IMG/VR virus record: IMGVR_UViG_3300040801_002504
Span: 1 to 40,676 of that record
Direction: 5' to 3' (one strand)
DNA length: 40,676 bases
From: a virus
Position 1 is the stretch's first letter; the number at the start of each line of letters is the position of its first letter. A model generated the notes under the pieces. It saw only the letters and a program-made list of their open reading frames with translations. It did no database searches and had not been told where the DNA came from. Shown piece after piece: positions 19,731 to 29,480 of the stretch. The position numbers were made by a program, and so were the translations under genes.

Positions 19731-20800
19731 TGTTTTTACCGTAGATGATGAAATCCTTGATGACGAAGAAGTGGCTGAGGAGGTGGATGAGTCAAAAGAA
19801 AAAGAAGACAAAACGTCTGTTGTTGACGATTCGTTCACAAAATTGAAAGAAAATTATGACAGGGCATCAAACCATATCGAAGATTTAAATAAAACTATAA
19901 AATATTTAAGAAAGGAAAATGCCGAAAAACTTGCCTCAAAAGATGACGAAGAAGTAACTTTAACAGATGACCAAATTAAAGGTCTTCTAGAGGCTCACGA
20001 AGGGGATCACGGAACAACCCTTGAAATTATCAAACACGTTTCAAAGCAAATGGCGAAGGGCGTATCAAAAGAAGAAATCAAGACAGAGGGTATTGTCAAG
20101 ACTCAACAAGAATTAAACAAATTTATGTCCACAACATATCCAATGCTTAATGACGCAGAAAGTCCATTCGCTAAACAAGTGCAGGAGTTTAAAAACAAGA
20201 TGCAATTATCGGATCATCCTTATTCTGATTTTTTAGCGGTGTCAAGTATGGTGCATGGCAACATACAAAATATACAAAAAGAATCATACGAAAAGGGTCT
20301 ATCTGATGGGCGAAGTGGCAAGGCTGAGAGCATACGCAAACAAAAAATAAAAACTGATGGTCTCCTGTCTGCCGGTGATCCAGCGGCAGGCAAAAAAAGT
20401 ACAAAATTAAGCGCTAAAGAGGTTAGGGTTGCAAACGAAATTGGCCTAAAAACGCCATCCCAATTAAAATTATATGCGTCAATGTTAAAAAGATAGGGGA
20501 TTTTAACAGATGAAAAAAAAGGGACTAAAAAAAATGTCGGAAACACAAAACAAAGAGCAACAAATTTTAACTGGTGATGAATTAGCTTTTAATTTAAGAG
20601 CAAAAACAGAAGATACCGGCTGGAAAGAAACGATTACAGAGGAGTCAATGACAGACTTTAGCTTGTCTGACGACCCTTACACCCTGCCGGCGCCTGCGGT
20701 AAAAAAAGAAAAAGAAAGAATGTTTAAATATCGGTGGGCTGAGAAAAACACGAAGCGGATAGATTTTTTAAGAAACCTGGAGGTACCGAGGCGATGGTGG
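19256..20800. repeat. Dispersed in-gene repeat, about 93 bp, two copies plus a partial
   Basis: Copies at 19256-19348 and 20708-20800 start GAAAAAGAAAGAATGTTTAA (second copy) and end GAGGCGATGGTGG, differing at roughly a tenth of positions. A partial tandem copy of the last 54 bp is at 19349-19402. Both full copies are read in the same frame (R-M-F-K-Y-x-W-A-x-K-N-x-K-R-I). The coordinates given span the outermost copies; only the listed sub-ranges are repeat. Confidence 0.85.
19669..20496 (+). CDS. Probable scaffolding protein
   Basis: 275 residues with a very acidic N-terminus (runs of Glu and Asp through residue ~55), a long predicted coiled coil (K-L-K-E-N-Y-D-R-A-S-N-H-I-E-D-L-N-K-T-I), and a basic C-terminal region rich in Lys and Ala. 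This is the usual design of phage capsid scaffolds: acidic, helical, and encoded between portal and major capsid. No protease motif is visible. The first 20 codons and the leader are duplicated at 19205. Confidence 0.75.
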   Translation: MNEENLEVEEVEDLDEEEQEGVFTVDDEILDDEEVAEEVDESKEKEDKTSVVDDSFTKLKENYDRASNHIEDLNKTIKYLRKENAEKLASKDDEEVTLTDDQIKGLLEAHEGDHGTTLEIIKHVSKQMAKGVSKEEIKTEGIVKTQQELNKFMSTTYPMLNDAESPFAKQVQEFKNKMQLSDHPYSDFLAVSSMVHGNIQNIQKESYEKGLSDGRSGKAESIRKQKIKTDGLLSAGDPAAGKKSTKLSAKEVRVANEIGLKTPSQLKLYASMLKR

Positions 20801-21103
20801 ATATGTAATAATGTTAATTCGCCATATCTCAAGGCTTTTATTGACCCTGGACATGGTGGAATACAGAAACTCGACCAAATTTTAATGTTTAAACCATGGT
20901 CACACCATATGGCAGAAAGAAAAATGATAGACAATCTTAACCAGCATCAAAGAAATTCCGGAGAAATCAGCCAGGAAAAGGCGATAGAAAAGACATCTTT
21001 TGGTGAGATTATCTCAGGCAGGAGAGCAAAAATCAATGACATGAAAGATATTATACACGACAAAATACAAACAAACGATCTGGGTGATTTAATCGCAGAT
21101 TGA
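20510..21103 (+). CDS. Hypothetical protein before the decoration and capsid genes, carrying a repeat insert (197 aa)
   Basis: 197 residues; the start may instead be the in-frame ATG at 20534 (ninth codon), which has AAAGGGAC before it. The N-terminal ~66 residues are acidic (T-G-D-E-L-A-F-N-L-R-A-K). Then comes the dispersed repeat, read as R-M-F-K-Y-R-W-A-E-K-N-T-K-R-I, then a different C-terminal part (FIDPGHGGIQKLDQ, then S-G-E-I-S-Q-E-K). The repeat breaks the composition, suggesting an in-frame insertion. No family is recognised. Confidence 0.6.
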   Translation: MKKKGLKKMSETQNKEQQILTGDELAFNLRAKTEDTGWKETITEESMTDFSLSDDPYTLPAPAVKKEKERMFKYRWAEKNTKRIDFLRNLEVPRRWWICNNVNSPYLKAFIDPGHGGIQKLDQILMFKPWSHHMAERKMIDNLNQHQRNSGEISQEKAIEKTSFGEIISGRRAKINDMKDIIHDKIQTNDLGDLIAD

Positions 21104-21121
21104 TAAAAGGAAATTAATATT

Positions 21122-21736
21122 ATGAGCAGAGATCAAGCGTCAATAGATGCTCCAAGGGGTTTCAAGCCTTGGGAAAGTATCATACACACAGGTTATTATG
21201 CAATCCAGACGACCCCAACAACTGATATTTTTATTGGGGATTTAGTTGAGACTGCCGGCAATACTCTATTGACTCCCAAGATGGGAAATTTAATTGAAGC
21301 AGTGGTCGAGGAATCCGGCGCAGCAGGGTCACTTCTTGGCATTGTATTAGGTCTTTTTGACCATAACTTTTTCCCTGTCAACAGCATGGACACTGCGGAT
21401 GTCGGAAATGGGGTAATAACGGGCTATGCGCTAGTTGCGAATAGCCCTGATCAATTATACGTAGCGCAGGAGGATGGCGTAGCAAGCAGCATTGTAGCTG
21501 CCAATGTGGGACTTAACGTTGAAAGTATAGCGACACATGCAGGAAGTACTTCAACAGGGATATCAGGCATGGAAATTGACTCATCGTCTGTTGCTACGAC
21601 TGCGACACTTGCTTTCCGGCTTATTGGGGTTCATCCTGACGACAGTATTTCCGCCGCGGGCGCTGCCGGAAACCATTGTCGATTTATTGTAAAACTTAAC
21701 ACGGCTTTTATGGGTAACGGAATAGTCGGCGCATAG
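21122..21736 (+). CDS. Probable capsid decoration or cement protein
   Basis: 204 residues, rich in Gly, Ala, Thr and Ser, with beta-strand pattern throughout. It starts MSRDQASIDAPRGFKPWES and includes S-G-A-A-G-S-L-L-G-I-V-L-G-L-F-D, a typical strand-loop in small head proteins. It lies directly before the major capsid gene, where decoration proteins are usually encoded. Assignment is from position and composition, with a P-R-G-F-x-P start seen in some structural proteins of this type. Confidence 0.6.
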   Translation: MSRDQASIDAPRGFKPWESIIHTGYYAIQTTPTTDIFIGDLVETAGNTLLTPKMGNLIEAVVEESGAAGSLLGIVLGLFDHNFFPVNSMDTADVGNGVITGYALVANSPDQLYVAQEDGVASSIVAANVGLNVESIATHAGSTSTGISGMEIDSSSVATTATLAFRLIGVHPDDSISAAGAAGNHCRFIVKLNTAFMGNGIVGA

Positions 21737-21748
21737 AAAGGATAAAAA

Positions 21749-22678
21749 ATGATAACAAGATCAGCATTTGCAAATCAATATTTGCCAGGGTTTTTTTCTC
21801 TGACATTGGACGCATATCATACAGGCCGTGCAAAAGCCAAATGGCCTAAAATATGTACAAGGAAAAAATCAACAAAGGCAAAAGAAGAAAACATCATCCA
21901 GTCTGATTTAGGGCTTCCATCTGTAAAAGGTGATGGCGCGGCTGTAACTTTTGATGACCCAATAGCAGGGCCGCCGCAGACATGGGTACACACAGTCTAC
22001 GCTCTAGCTGTAAGCATGAACGAAGAGACAGTTGAAGATAATCTTTATCAGATGGGTAAAGGCGGGGGCGGGGGCAGCCAATTCCCGGAGCTTTTTAAAG
22101 CTCTCGGTAATTCAATGCAGGAAAACGAGGAAACCCTGATGGCGGACTTTTTTAATTATGGAGCTGCCACAACCTACCATACCACAAGAGACGGGAAAGC
22201 ATTATTCGCAACTGATCATCCAAGGCTTGACGGATCAACATTTTCAAATAAAGCGACAACTGCCGACCTGACATACACTGCTTTCTGGGCAAATATTATA
22301 GCCGCAGAAAATCAGTATGACCACAGACAAAAACGAATTAAAAAGAAAGTAACACATCTATGGGTTCCGGCTCAGTATGAGAAAAAGGCCAGGGAGGTAA
22401 TGTTTTCCGTTGACCAGCCGGATACGTCAAATAGAGCTATTTCTGCCTATAACCAGTCCGGCAGGAAAATAGCTTTAGAAGTCTGGCCTTATATGACAGA
22501 TGCCGATTCCTTTATTTATCAGCTGGACGGCGAGGGAATTACTCATTTTACCAGAAGAAAAACCAGATTTGCGCAAGAAGGTGATTTTTTAACTGGCGAC
22601 ATGATGGTGAAAGCTGACCAAAGATGGTCTGCTGAAATCAATAACCCTCAATGTTTTTACGGTAATATACCGGCATAG
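21749..22678 (+). CDS. Major capsid protein, Mu gpT-like
   Basis: 309 residues. It begins MITRSAFANQYLPGFFSL and contains L-F-A-T-D-H-P (residues ~151-157), a hallmark of Mu gpT-type major head subunits with the HK97 fold. Other fitting features are the early N-E-E-T-V-E-D-N-L-Y segment, K-K-V-T-H-L-W-V-P and the C-terminal T-G-D-M-M-V-K-A-D strand. Length agrees with this family (about 300). It lies in the correct place, after scaffold and decoration. It should form the icosahedral shell. Confidence 0.88.
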   Translation: MITRSAFANQYLPGFFSLTLDAYHTGRAKAKWPKICTRKKSTKAKEENIIQSDLGLPSVKGDGAAVTFDDPIAGPPQTWVHTVYALAVSMNEETVEDNLYQMGKGGGGGSQFPELFKALGNSMQENEETLMADFFNYGAATTYHTTRDGKALFATDHPRLDGSTFSNKATTADLTYTAFWANIIAAENQYDHRQKRIKKKVTHLWVPAQYEKKAREVMFSVDQPDTSNRAISAYNQSGRKIALEVWPYMTDADSFIYQLDGEGITHFTRRKTRFAQEGDFLTGDMMVKADQRWSAEINNPQCFYGNIPA

Positions 22679-22696
22679 GAATAGAGGGAGGTACCC

Positions 22697-23266
22697 ATGG
22701 CTACAAAAACACATGTTGGGGAAGCGGTGTGGGTTGGAGACAGAAACTCACAAGTGCAGTTGTGTAATTCCAGTGGCGCTGTTTTCCACGAAGGGACACA
22801 ACTATCAGCTACGGCAGCAGAAATAAACGCTGTGGCTGATGCTTCAAACAGGATCGTTAATTTAATTACGACAACGGCCTGTACGAAAGCAACACATGCA
22901 AATAAAATTTGTCTCTTGAGTTTAGCGACAGGCTTTACAGTTACATTGCCTGAAGCTACAGGCACCGGTGATATATACACATTTAAGGTCGGCATTGTGC
23001 GGACTTCTAATGCTTATATCATAGCTGCATTAACAACTGATACGATGTCGGGCTTTGCTTTTATTGCCGACACAGATACAACGGATAATGCAGAAGGGTT
23101 TGCAATTGGCGGGACAGATGACAAGCTGTCTTTAAATGCTACCACAACCGGCGGGCTGACAATAGGAGATACAATAAGATGTATTGATGCTCAAAATACA
23201 GTATGGCATGTTGAATGCTTTCTTACTGGTTCAGGCGATCTTGCAACTCCCGGAAGTGCAACTTAG
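22697..23266 (+). CDS. Virion structural protein, unknown role (189 aa)
   Basis: 189 residues, Thr/Ala/Gly-rich and beta-rich. It contains Q-L-S-A-T-A-A-E-I-N-A-V-A-D, a motif seen in many phage head and fibre accessory proteins, and a long Thr-rich strand domain (FTVTLPEATGTGDIYTF). It has a good GGGAGGT site and follows the capsid gene. It may decorate the capsid or contribute to the fibres. No closer assignment is possible. Confidence 0.65.
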   Translation: MATKTHVGEAVWVGDRNSQVQLCNSSGAVFHEGTQLSATAAEINAVADASNRIVNLITTTACTKATHANKICLLSLATGFTVTLPEATGTGDIYTFKVGIVRTSNAYIIAALTTDTMSGFAFIADTDTTDNAEGFAIGGTDDKLSLNATTTGGLTIGDTIRCIDAQNTVWHVECFLTGSGDLATPGSAT

Positions 23267-23268
23267 CG

Positions 23269-23679
23269 ATGCCCGTTTATACAAATAAAGACGATAGTCC
23301 GGTTGCCTTTGGCAGTCATGCAGGTGCAACCGGACTCGATCTTATAAATAAAACAGGTTATTTCAGAACATGTGGGATAACTACTGGAAGAGCTGTCTAT
23401 AACACTACAGACGGCAGCAATGGGCTTATAACGGCTGTTACAGAAACAACCCTTACTTGTACCTTGTCCGGGGGTTTAAACAATCAATGGACTGATGGTG
23501 ATGAGTACGAGATTTATGTGACAGGCGTAAAAGGTTCAACAATATCACGGTTTGAGGTTGATAAAAGATATGGCCGCAAAGTTACAAAATACCATAGGCT
23601 GAACAAGGATGGCTATTTTAAAGATGATGTTGACGAGCCTGAAAAAACATTTACAATCGGGCAGCCTTCACGAGGTTAA
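23269..23679 (+). CDS. Virion structural protein, hypothetical (136 aa)
   Basis: I start at ATG 23269, two bases after the previous stop; an upstream in-frame ATG (23215) would overlap the earlier gene by 52 bases and adds a Cys/Arg-rich, unlikely segment. The product (MPVYTNKDDSPVAFGSHAGA...) is a short beta-rich protein with a basic C-terminal half (RFEVDKRYGRKVTKYHR). Position between the capsid and the adaptor suggests a head or neck component. Confidence 0.65.
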   Translation: MPVYTNKDDSPVAFGSHAGATGLDLINKTGYFRTCGITTGRAVYNTTDGSNGLITAVTETTLTCTLSGGLNNQWTDGDEYEIYVTGVKGSTISRFEVDKRYGRKVTKYHRLNKDGYFKDDVDEPEKTFTIGQPSRG

Positions 23680-23681
23680 AA

Positions 23682-24347
23682 ATGGGAACTCTCAGGGCGG
23701 TAACCGCTAGCGAAATAATCACAAAAACAAGATATGAATTAAGGGATACGAACTCAAGACAGTTTAAGGACGCAGAATTATTAAGATATACCAATAAGTG
23801 TCTTGATATAATATATTCTTTGCTTGTTGATCTTGAGTCAGACCTTGTTTTAACCGGGTCGGAGTCTTTTAATACGGTTGCAGGGGTTGAAGCATATGAC
23901 AGAGCAACCGCAAGTATCGATGATCTGTGGGTAATGAATAAAATATGGGTTGATACATATGAGCCTATGGAGCAGGCTGAGGAAGCTGACAGGTATGATT
24001 ATGTGAATCAGGAAGAGGCCGGGAATACAGGGGCAAGATCAATACCGGATAAATATTATTTGTCTGGTGATAACATTGGTCTTTTACCAATACCGGATGC
24101 TATATATACTGTCAGAGCAACATATTATCCAAACTTTGTTCCTTTATCTGCAACAACAGACTCAATCCCTTTTAAAAACATATTTAATCTTGAAATTGTC
24201 GAGTGTATAATTTTACTTGCCAATAATCGCAATAGTAAAGAAACAGCTTTGCAACAGGCATTATTAAATATCTTTACAGACAGAGCGAAAATTTTAGCAA
24301 AAAAACGCAGAGTTTTAAGAACTGCAATTAGCCCACGTTTTTCCTGA
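23682..24347 (+). CDS. Head-tail adaptor protein, SU10-type
   Basis: 221 residues, mainly helical. The N-terminal segment T-A-S-E-I-I-T-K-T-R-Y-E-L-R-D followed by F-K-D-A-E-L-L-R-Y-T-N-K-C-L matches the phage adaptor family of SU10-like podoviruses: helix, then D-x-E-L-L-x-Y-x-N. A middle beta segment (I-P-D-K-Y-Y-L-S-G-D-N-I-G-L-L-P-I-P) and a basic C-terminus (R-A-K-I-L-A-K-K-R-R) also fit. It should bind the portal ring and connect it to the tail nozzle encoded next. Confidence 0.8.
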   Translation: MGTLRAVTASEIITKTRYELRDTNSRQFKDAELLRYTNKCLDIIYSLLVDLESDLVLTGSESFNTVAGVEAYDRATASIDDLWVMNKIWVDTYEPMEQAEEADRYDYVNQEEAGNTGARSIPDKYYLSGDNIGLLPIPDAIYTVRATYYPNFVPLSATTDSIPFKNIFNLEIVECIILLANNRNSKETALQQALLNIFTDRAKILAKKRRVLRTAISPRFS

Positions 24348-24358
24348 GGAATTTTTAA

Positions 24359-26371
24359 ATGGGTAACACTCCTGTTATTTTTCTTGAGCGGCCTTTAGGC
24401 ATTAACACCATGCTTGCGGCGAATCAGCTATCGTCGTCTGAACTTGTTGTCTGCAACAATTTTATGTATGACAACACAGGGGCGATTGTTACCCGGCCAG
24501 GACTTGTGAAGACCACAAACACAAGTGTCGGCAAGCCAATTGTCAAGACGGGTTATGTCACAATAGACGGAACGAATTATACGCTTTTAGTCGATTCGGA
24601 TTTTTATTTATATTATTTAGACGGTTCAAATGATCCAATCCAAATAGGCAGCTTGCCTCTTGAGGGTAAGCCGGAGATCATCCCTTTCGGGGGGTATGCT
24701 GTTTTCACAGATACCGGATACCTGAAAATATGGGATGGGACAACTTTAAGATTAGCTTATGATACAGGAAATCTTGTCAGATCATATTCTTCAGGATTCC
24801 AGTTTGACAGCACAACCCTGACATCAACTTCAGGCATAAAGGTCGGCAACAGTAATTTATATAGAGGCGCTTATAAATTTACAACTCAGGCATGGTCTAC
24901 CGGATGGACTATTCCACCATTTAAAGCCGTAATGTCACTTACCAGAGTCGGAACAATCCCATCCACGGTATTTAGTATAAAAATCCGCAGGGTATCAGAT
25001 GATCATATAATGGCAAGTGTGGCTTCTCTTTCAGATGGTACGGATACATACACAACTGCATCGTCTCTTAAAAACACTGAAACGGTTTATACTGCTACAT
25101 TTACGGCAGACGATATCTCAACAGAACTATCTCCTGAAACTGATTATTATCTCACATTTGAATGGAACGGCGGCGACAGCTCAAATTATATCCAGCTTGT
25201 GACGGCGAATGTAACCTCCGGTGGAGCTGCTTATTCTTATACTGCCGGAGTTTACACAAATGTCCCAACAGAAACCCCTTTAATGAGTTTGTCACCAGGC
25301 AGACCTCCGAAAGCAAGCATGGGCGAGGTGAAAGATGACAGGCTGTGGCTTGCAGGGAGTGATGACGCACCAGGTTACGCATTTTTCAGCAATGTAAGCT
25401 CACCTCTTGATTTCTCAAGCGATAGCGCTGCAGGTTATACCGGAGTAATAGATAATACAGACGAAAACTATCCGATAGGAGCTATGCTTAATCAATTCGG
25501 CAATCTTTATTTTATCGGTAAAGCGCAACAACCATTTTTTACTGTATTAACAGGGACTTCTCCAACCGATTTTTCGATAACTGAACGATTTAAACATTTA
25601 TCTTCTGAGGTGCATCTTGCAGTAAACGCAGTGCATGACTCAATTTTTTGCAATAAGAATGGAGCCTTTACTCTTTCAGGTGTAGAACAGTATGGGGATT
25701 TACGGTTTGCGAACATTGCTAATCCAATAAGAAACAATTTTAGTTCGTATTTTAATTCCAGCGGTTTTATTGAATATAACTCTAATACAGCGCAAGTGTT
25801 TATAAAGTTTGAAAACTCAGAGTTGACATTTATCGGCCATGTCGATTTGGCTTCAGAAGCAAGAGAAGGGATAAGAACTCCCTGGACAACATACAGTTTT
25901 GGAAATTTAACACCTTCCTCTTTTACTTTTATGAATGGTAATTTTTATATCGGCATGACTAACGGTCATATATACCGATTAACAGATGGAGCAGTTAACG
26001 ATGATGGCGAGTCAATAAATTATTTTCTAACAACCGGAATACTTGAGCTTCCCTTTGATTCTGAAGCAAATGTAGAAAGGTTAAATCTTGGGATTACTAA
26101 TTATGGCGCATCCGGTACGTTTGATGTGTTTTTTAGATACCCTGGTGAAGCGGAGTTTGTTCTTGAAACCGGATACATCCTTGAATCAGGATACAGCTTT
26201 GAAGCTGTTAATGTGTTTAATATAAATATAGATACTTCTACAACAGCTCCCTATGATGTTTGGGCGAATTATAATACACAGCAAATTCAATGGGGTATTA
26301 AAAATGTAGTGGGCTGCGGAAAATTATTTTTATCTGCGGCAAGTTTAGATATAAGACAATTAAAGAATTAA
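24359..26371 (+). CDS. Tail nozzle protein, P22 gp10 / SU10-nozzle-like
   Basis: 670 residues, strand-rich with repeated aromatic/Gly motifs, as expected for a large beta-propeller. Opening: F-L-E-R-P-L-G-I-N, then N-N-F-M-Y-D-N-T-G-A-I-V-T-R-P-G, which matches the 'tail completion' proteins of short-tailed phages (N-x-x-x-x-x-x-G-x-x-x-x-R-P-G). Further: D-D-R-L-W-L-A-G-S-D (residues ~326-335), then L-N-Q-F-G-N-L-Y-F-I-G. It would form the hexameric nozzle below the adaptor. The region after ~540 has a fibre-like fold pattern. Confidence 0.78.
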   Translation: MGNTPVIFLERPLGINTMLAANQLSSSELVVCNNFMYDNTGAIVTRPGLVKTTNTSVGKPIVKTGYVTIDGTNYTLLVDSDFYLYYLDGSNDPIQIGSLPLEGKPEIIPFGGYAVFTDTGYLKIWDGTTLRLAYDTGNLVRSYSSGFQFDSTTLTSTSGIKVGNSNLYRGAYKFTTQAWSTGWTIPPFKAVMSLTRVGTIPSTVFSIKIRRVSDDHIMASVASLSDGTDTYTTASSLKNTETVYTATFTADDISTELSPETDYYLTFEWNGGDSSNYIQLVTANVTSGGAAYSYTAGVYTNVPTETPLMSLSPGRPPKASMGEVKDDRLWLAGSDDAPGYAFFSNVSSPLDFSSDSAAGYTGVIDNTDENYPIGAMLNQFGNLYFIGKAQQPFFTVLTGTSPTDFSITERFKHLSSEVHLAVNAVHDSIFCNKNGAFTLSGVEQYGDLRFANIANPIRNNFSSYFNSSGFIEYNSNTAQVFIKFENSELTFIGHVDLASEAREGIRTPWTTYSFGNLTPSSFTFMNGNFYIGMTNGHIYRLTDGAVNDDGESINYFLTTGILELPFDSEANVERLNLGITNYGASGTFDVFFRYPGEAEFVLETGYILESGYSFEAVNVFNINIDTSTTAPYDVWANYNTQQIQWGIKNVVGCGKLFLSAASLDIRQLKN

Positions 26372-26386
26372 AGGATCGGAAGTCAA

Positions 26387-26785
26387 ATGGATGATATCGA
26401 TATAAGGATACAACTTGATGGATTAACCGGGGTAGAGGGGACAGATACAGTCCAGGGCGTAAATTCAGCAAGCCTTGTAGAGAATGCAATCACGATAGGC
26501 TTTGCGTCAAACAAATCATATCTTTATAAATATGATACCACAAGCGCTGAGGTGCATGATGGGACTTCGGTTATACAACCTTGTAATTCACCTGCCACTG
26601 GCCGCCATTTACTGCAATCTTCTTTTGAGGGCAAAATAGACCATGACTCATTGACTAATTTTGTGGCGGGTGAGCATAAAACAATAGCCGAGGCAAGAAC
26701 TGATACCGGGGCAATTGTAATTGAGTCAAGAACAGACGATTCTGTTACTGTTACAGGCAGGCTGTGGCTAAGGACTGATTTATAA
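26387..26785 (+). CDS. Small fibre/adaptor-like protein (132 aa)
   Basis: 132 residues, beta-rich. It includes K-I-D-H-D-S-L-T-N-F-V-A-G-E-H, a linker often found in phage fibre and neck proteins next to coiled or triple-beta regions. It lies between the nozzle and the large LRR protein and shares its last base with the next start (TAATG). It is probably a connector for the receptor-binding protein. Confidence 0.6.
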   Translation: MDDIDIRIQLDGLTGVEGTDTVQGVNSASLVENAITIGFASNKSYLYKYDTTSAEVHDGTSVIQPCNSPATGRHLLQSSFEGKIDHDSLTNFVAGEHKTIAEARTDTGAIVIESRTDDSVTVTGRLWLRTDL

Positions 26786-29463
26786 TGAGCGATATAATTT
26801 TTTCAGATTGGTTTAATGGATTCGGTACAACAGGTAGTGACGCTTCTAATTATGATATGTGTGAGTTAAGCGATGGCAGGTTTTTAGCTGTTTTGGTTGA
26901 TACTGCTGATAGTAATAAATTAAAAGCTCAGGTCGCTAAAATTATTGGTGATGAAATATATTACGGCGCTGTTGAAACTATTGAATCAGACGAAACACTT
27001 CAAGCAAGTTGTTGTAAGTTTAGCGATAATGAAACCTTGCCGAGGGCTTTAATTTGCTGGGTTGATCGGTCAGTAACCGACAGACCTGGCAAGGCAGTGT
27101 GGGTTGAAATAAACGCAGATGATACTATAACAGATAAAACCAATACAAACTTTTATACTCCAGGAGTCGGGGACGATGCAGAGGTGGTAAAATGCTGTAT
27201 GCTTGATGAAAACAGGGCCGGTATTTTTTGGGTTCAGGAGGCAAGTGGGCATGACCTCATGGCTGCAACTGCTGATGCGAATGGAGATGCTCTAACGACA
27301 GGAACGGCGGAGGTTCTTGAAGCCAATGTCACTGGGTATGATGCTGCCTCTTTAAGCGCTTCCAGGGTAGATAGAGACCTTGCTCTTTATATGTTCAGAC
27401 AAACCGATTCATACGCAGGGTTAGCTTTTTTTTCAAATGATAAAGTTATATATGATGGTGATTATAAAGCCTTTGACACAGGGTATTACCCCAGAGGATG
27501 CGCTTTAACTTATAATAAAATACTTGTAGCCGGATCAGATGACACAGATGATAATTATCCAAAAGTAAAAGTATGCGACATGTCAAGCTCATGGACATAC
27601 GGCGCAGATGAAATGGCAGATGGGGATATGGAAGCGGCTGACGTAGCTAACTGGACGGCGACTACTGCAACCTTGTCAAGTGAATCCGGCGGTCAAACCG
27701 GTAACTGTATGAAGCTGCTTGAAAACGGCGGAGCTAATCCGACTGCTCATTGGGATTGGGTGGCATCTGTAGCTAATATATATGAGGTTGTATTTTATGT
27801 AAAAGCAGGTGATGAAGCAAGTTATGAAGTTGAAATTTATGATGTGAATACAGCCGCTATAATATGTACGATTAAAGAAAATGAGGCCACAGCAGGATGG
27901 GTAAGACAAAGATTTTTCTTTGAGGCAATTGATGCGGTTAATAATACCAGAATAATCTTGAGACAAAAATGCGCTAACGGTGCGGGGACATATATTTATT
28001 TTGATTCGGTTACTATTAAGCCGATAATAAATAAAACACTAACTTTTGGAACAGCATATACAATTGAGTCTGCTTCTGGGTCGACCAGGAGTATTCATGC
28101 TTTGGATGAGGCGCACGCTATTGTCGGGATTATAACAGATGCCGGTAAGGTGGCAGCCTTAATTATAAACGGCACTACCGTCACAGGAGGTGATACCCCT
28201 ACAGATATCCCAGGCGCAACTTATTTGTATCAAGTAACAAGATTGATATCTGTTTCAGGAAACATTTATAAATCAATAATCTCTTATTATGATTCGACGC
28301 TTGACACTATCAGGTCGGCAATTATGCAATGGCAAGCCCTTCCGAATATTGCGGGATATTGTGAAGTTGAGGGCGTAGCAAACAAGTTAAGGCTTGTGCT
28401 GCCGGAAGATGCTGATTACTCAAGTTTAAGGATATATAAAAACGGGGTTGTGCTTGCTGCCGATATGGTTCCTGCTGATCCGGTATTTGCCCCATACCCG
28501 ATCAGATGCTATCATCCAATACATGGTGTTCTTGCGTGGCGGGATGATGCGGCAGACCAGCCTTTGATGATTGTTAAAGACTCTGATGTAGATCAGACTG
28601 TTGCTATTATATTGACCTTACCGGCTGGCAAGTCTCTTATAATCAATCATGGTGATGGGAATCATACTGATGTTGTCGGGCCGCAGTCTATGACAATATA
28701 CAATGTGACTTTTAGCGATACAGCCGCTTATAATATCTTTGTTACGGGTGATCTTGACAGCATTATGTATTTAAAAATTACCGGTGAGCCGATTTCAGCT
28801 ATAACCGGACTTAATCAGCTCACTTCTTTAACTGAATTATATATTTACGCCAATACCGCTCTTAAAACTATCGGCCATATCACGGCCTTAACTGCATTGG
28901 AAAAAGTCTGGCTATACCAAAATGATCTTTATTCTATCGGCACGATAACTGCCCTTACAAATTTAACCGAGTTTTATGCTGGTGAAAATAATTTAACAGA
29001 TATCGGGGTAATAACGGCGATCACTGGATTGATCAAGTTCCATGTACGTTATAATAACCTTACGGATATCGGCACGATAACTGCCCTCACAAGCTTGACA
29101 GAGTTCAGGGTGACAGGTAACAACCTCACAGATATTGGTTCTGTGGCAGCGCTTACAAACATGATTTATTTTGATACAGGTGATAATAATTTAACGAGTA
29201 TCGGTAATATTGTAAATCATGTGCAACTTTTACAGTTTTATATTAACGATAACTCTTTTGCTAAAACCGAGCTTTCAGATTATATTGATCAGGCATGGGA
29301 CAACCGTATCGCTCTTGGAGCCTTGAGCTGTGCAATAAAGATAGAGGGTAACGATGAGACACCATCATGTGATACTGATGCAGTGGCAAAAATTGAAGGG
29401 ACGGGAGCTTATACCGGTGACGGCCTCAAGGACGCTGGTTGTACTGTAACTTATGACAGTTGA
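26785..29463 (+). CDS. Tail/receptor-binding protein with C-terminal leucine-rich repeats
   Basis: 892 residues in three parts. Residues 1-~470 are beta-rich repeats, probably a carbohydrate- or propeller-type domain, with an embedded jelly-roll-like segment near 270-415 (EMADGDMEAADVANW, then SYEVEIYDV). Residues ~595-670 form a PKD-like domain (I-I-N-H-G-D-G-N-H-T-D-V-V-G-P). Residues ~673-815 are leucine-rich repeats of 22 residues (for example F-Y-A-G-E-N-N-L-T-D-I-G), closed by a cap with two cysteines. The PKD and LRR parts are paralogous to the gene at 39947. It is a strong candidate for host recognition. No enzyme motif is seen. Confidence 0.75.
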   Translation: MSDIIFSDWFNGFGTTGSDASNYDMCELSDGRFLAVLVDTADSNKLKAQVAKIIGDEIYYGAVETIESDETLQASCCKFSDNETLPRALICWVDRSVTDRPGKAVWVEINADDTITDKTNTNFYTPGVGDDAEVVKCCMLDENRAGIFWVQEASGHDLMAATADANGDALTTGTAEVLEANVTGYDAASLSASRVDRDLALYMFRQTDSYAGLAFFSNDKVIYDGDYKAFDTGYYPRGCALTYNKILVAGSDDTDDNYPKVKVCDMSSSWTYGADEMADGDMEAADVANWTATTATLSSESGGQTGNCMKLLENGGANPTAHWDWVASVANIYEVVFYVKAGDEASYEVEIYDVNTAAIICTIKENEATAGWVRQRFFFEAIDAVNNTRIILRQKCANGAGTYIYFDSVTIKPIINKTLTFGTAYTIESASGSTRSIHALDEAHAIVGIITDAGKVAALIINGTTVTGGDTPTDIPGATYLYQVTRLISVSGNIYKSIISYYDSTLDTIRSAIMQWQALPNIAGYCEVEGVANKLRLVLPEDADYSSLRIYKNGVVLAADMVPADPVFAPYPIRCYHPIHGVLAWRDDAADQPLMIVKDSDVDQTVAIILTLPAGKSLIINHGDGNHTDVVGPQSMTIYNVTFSDTAAYNIFVTGDLDSIMYLKITGEPISAITGLNQLTSLTELYIYANTALKTIGHITALTALEKVWLYQNDLYSIGTITALTNLTEFYAGENNLTDIGVITAITGLIKFHVRYNNLTDIGTITALTSLTEFRVTGNNLTDIGSVAALTNMIYFDTGDNNLTSIGNIVNHVQLLQFYINDNSFAKTELSDYIDQAWDNRIALGALSCAIKIEGNDETPSCDTDAVAKIEGTGAYTGDGLKDAGCTVTYDS

Positions 29464-29480
29464 AACAGGAGGAGTGAAAA

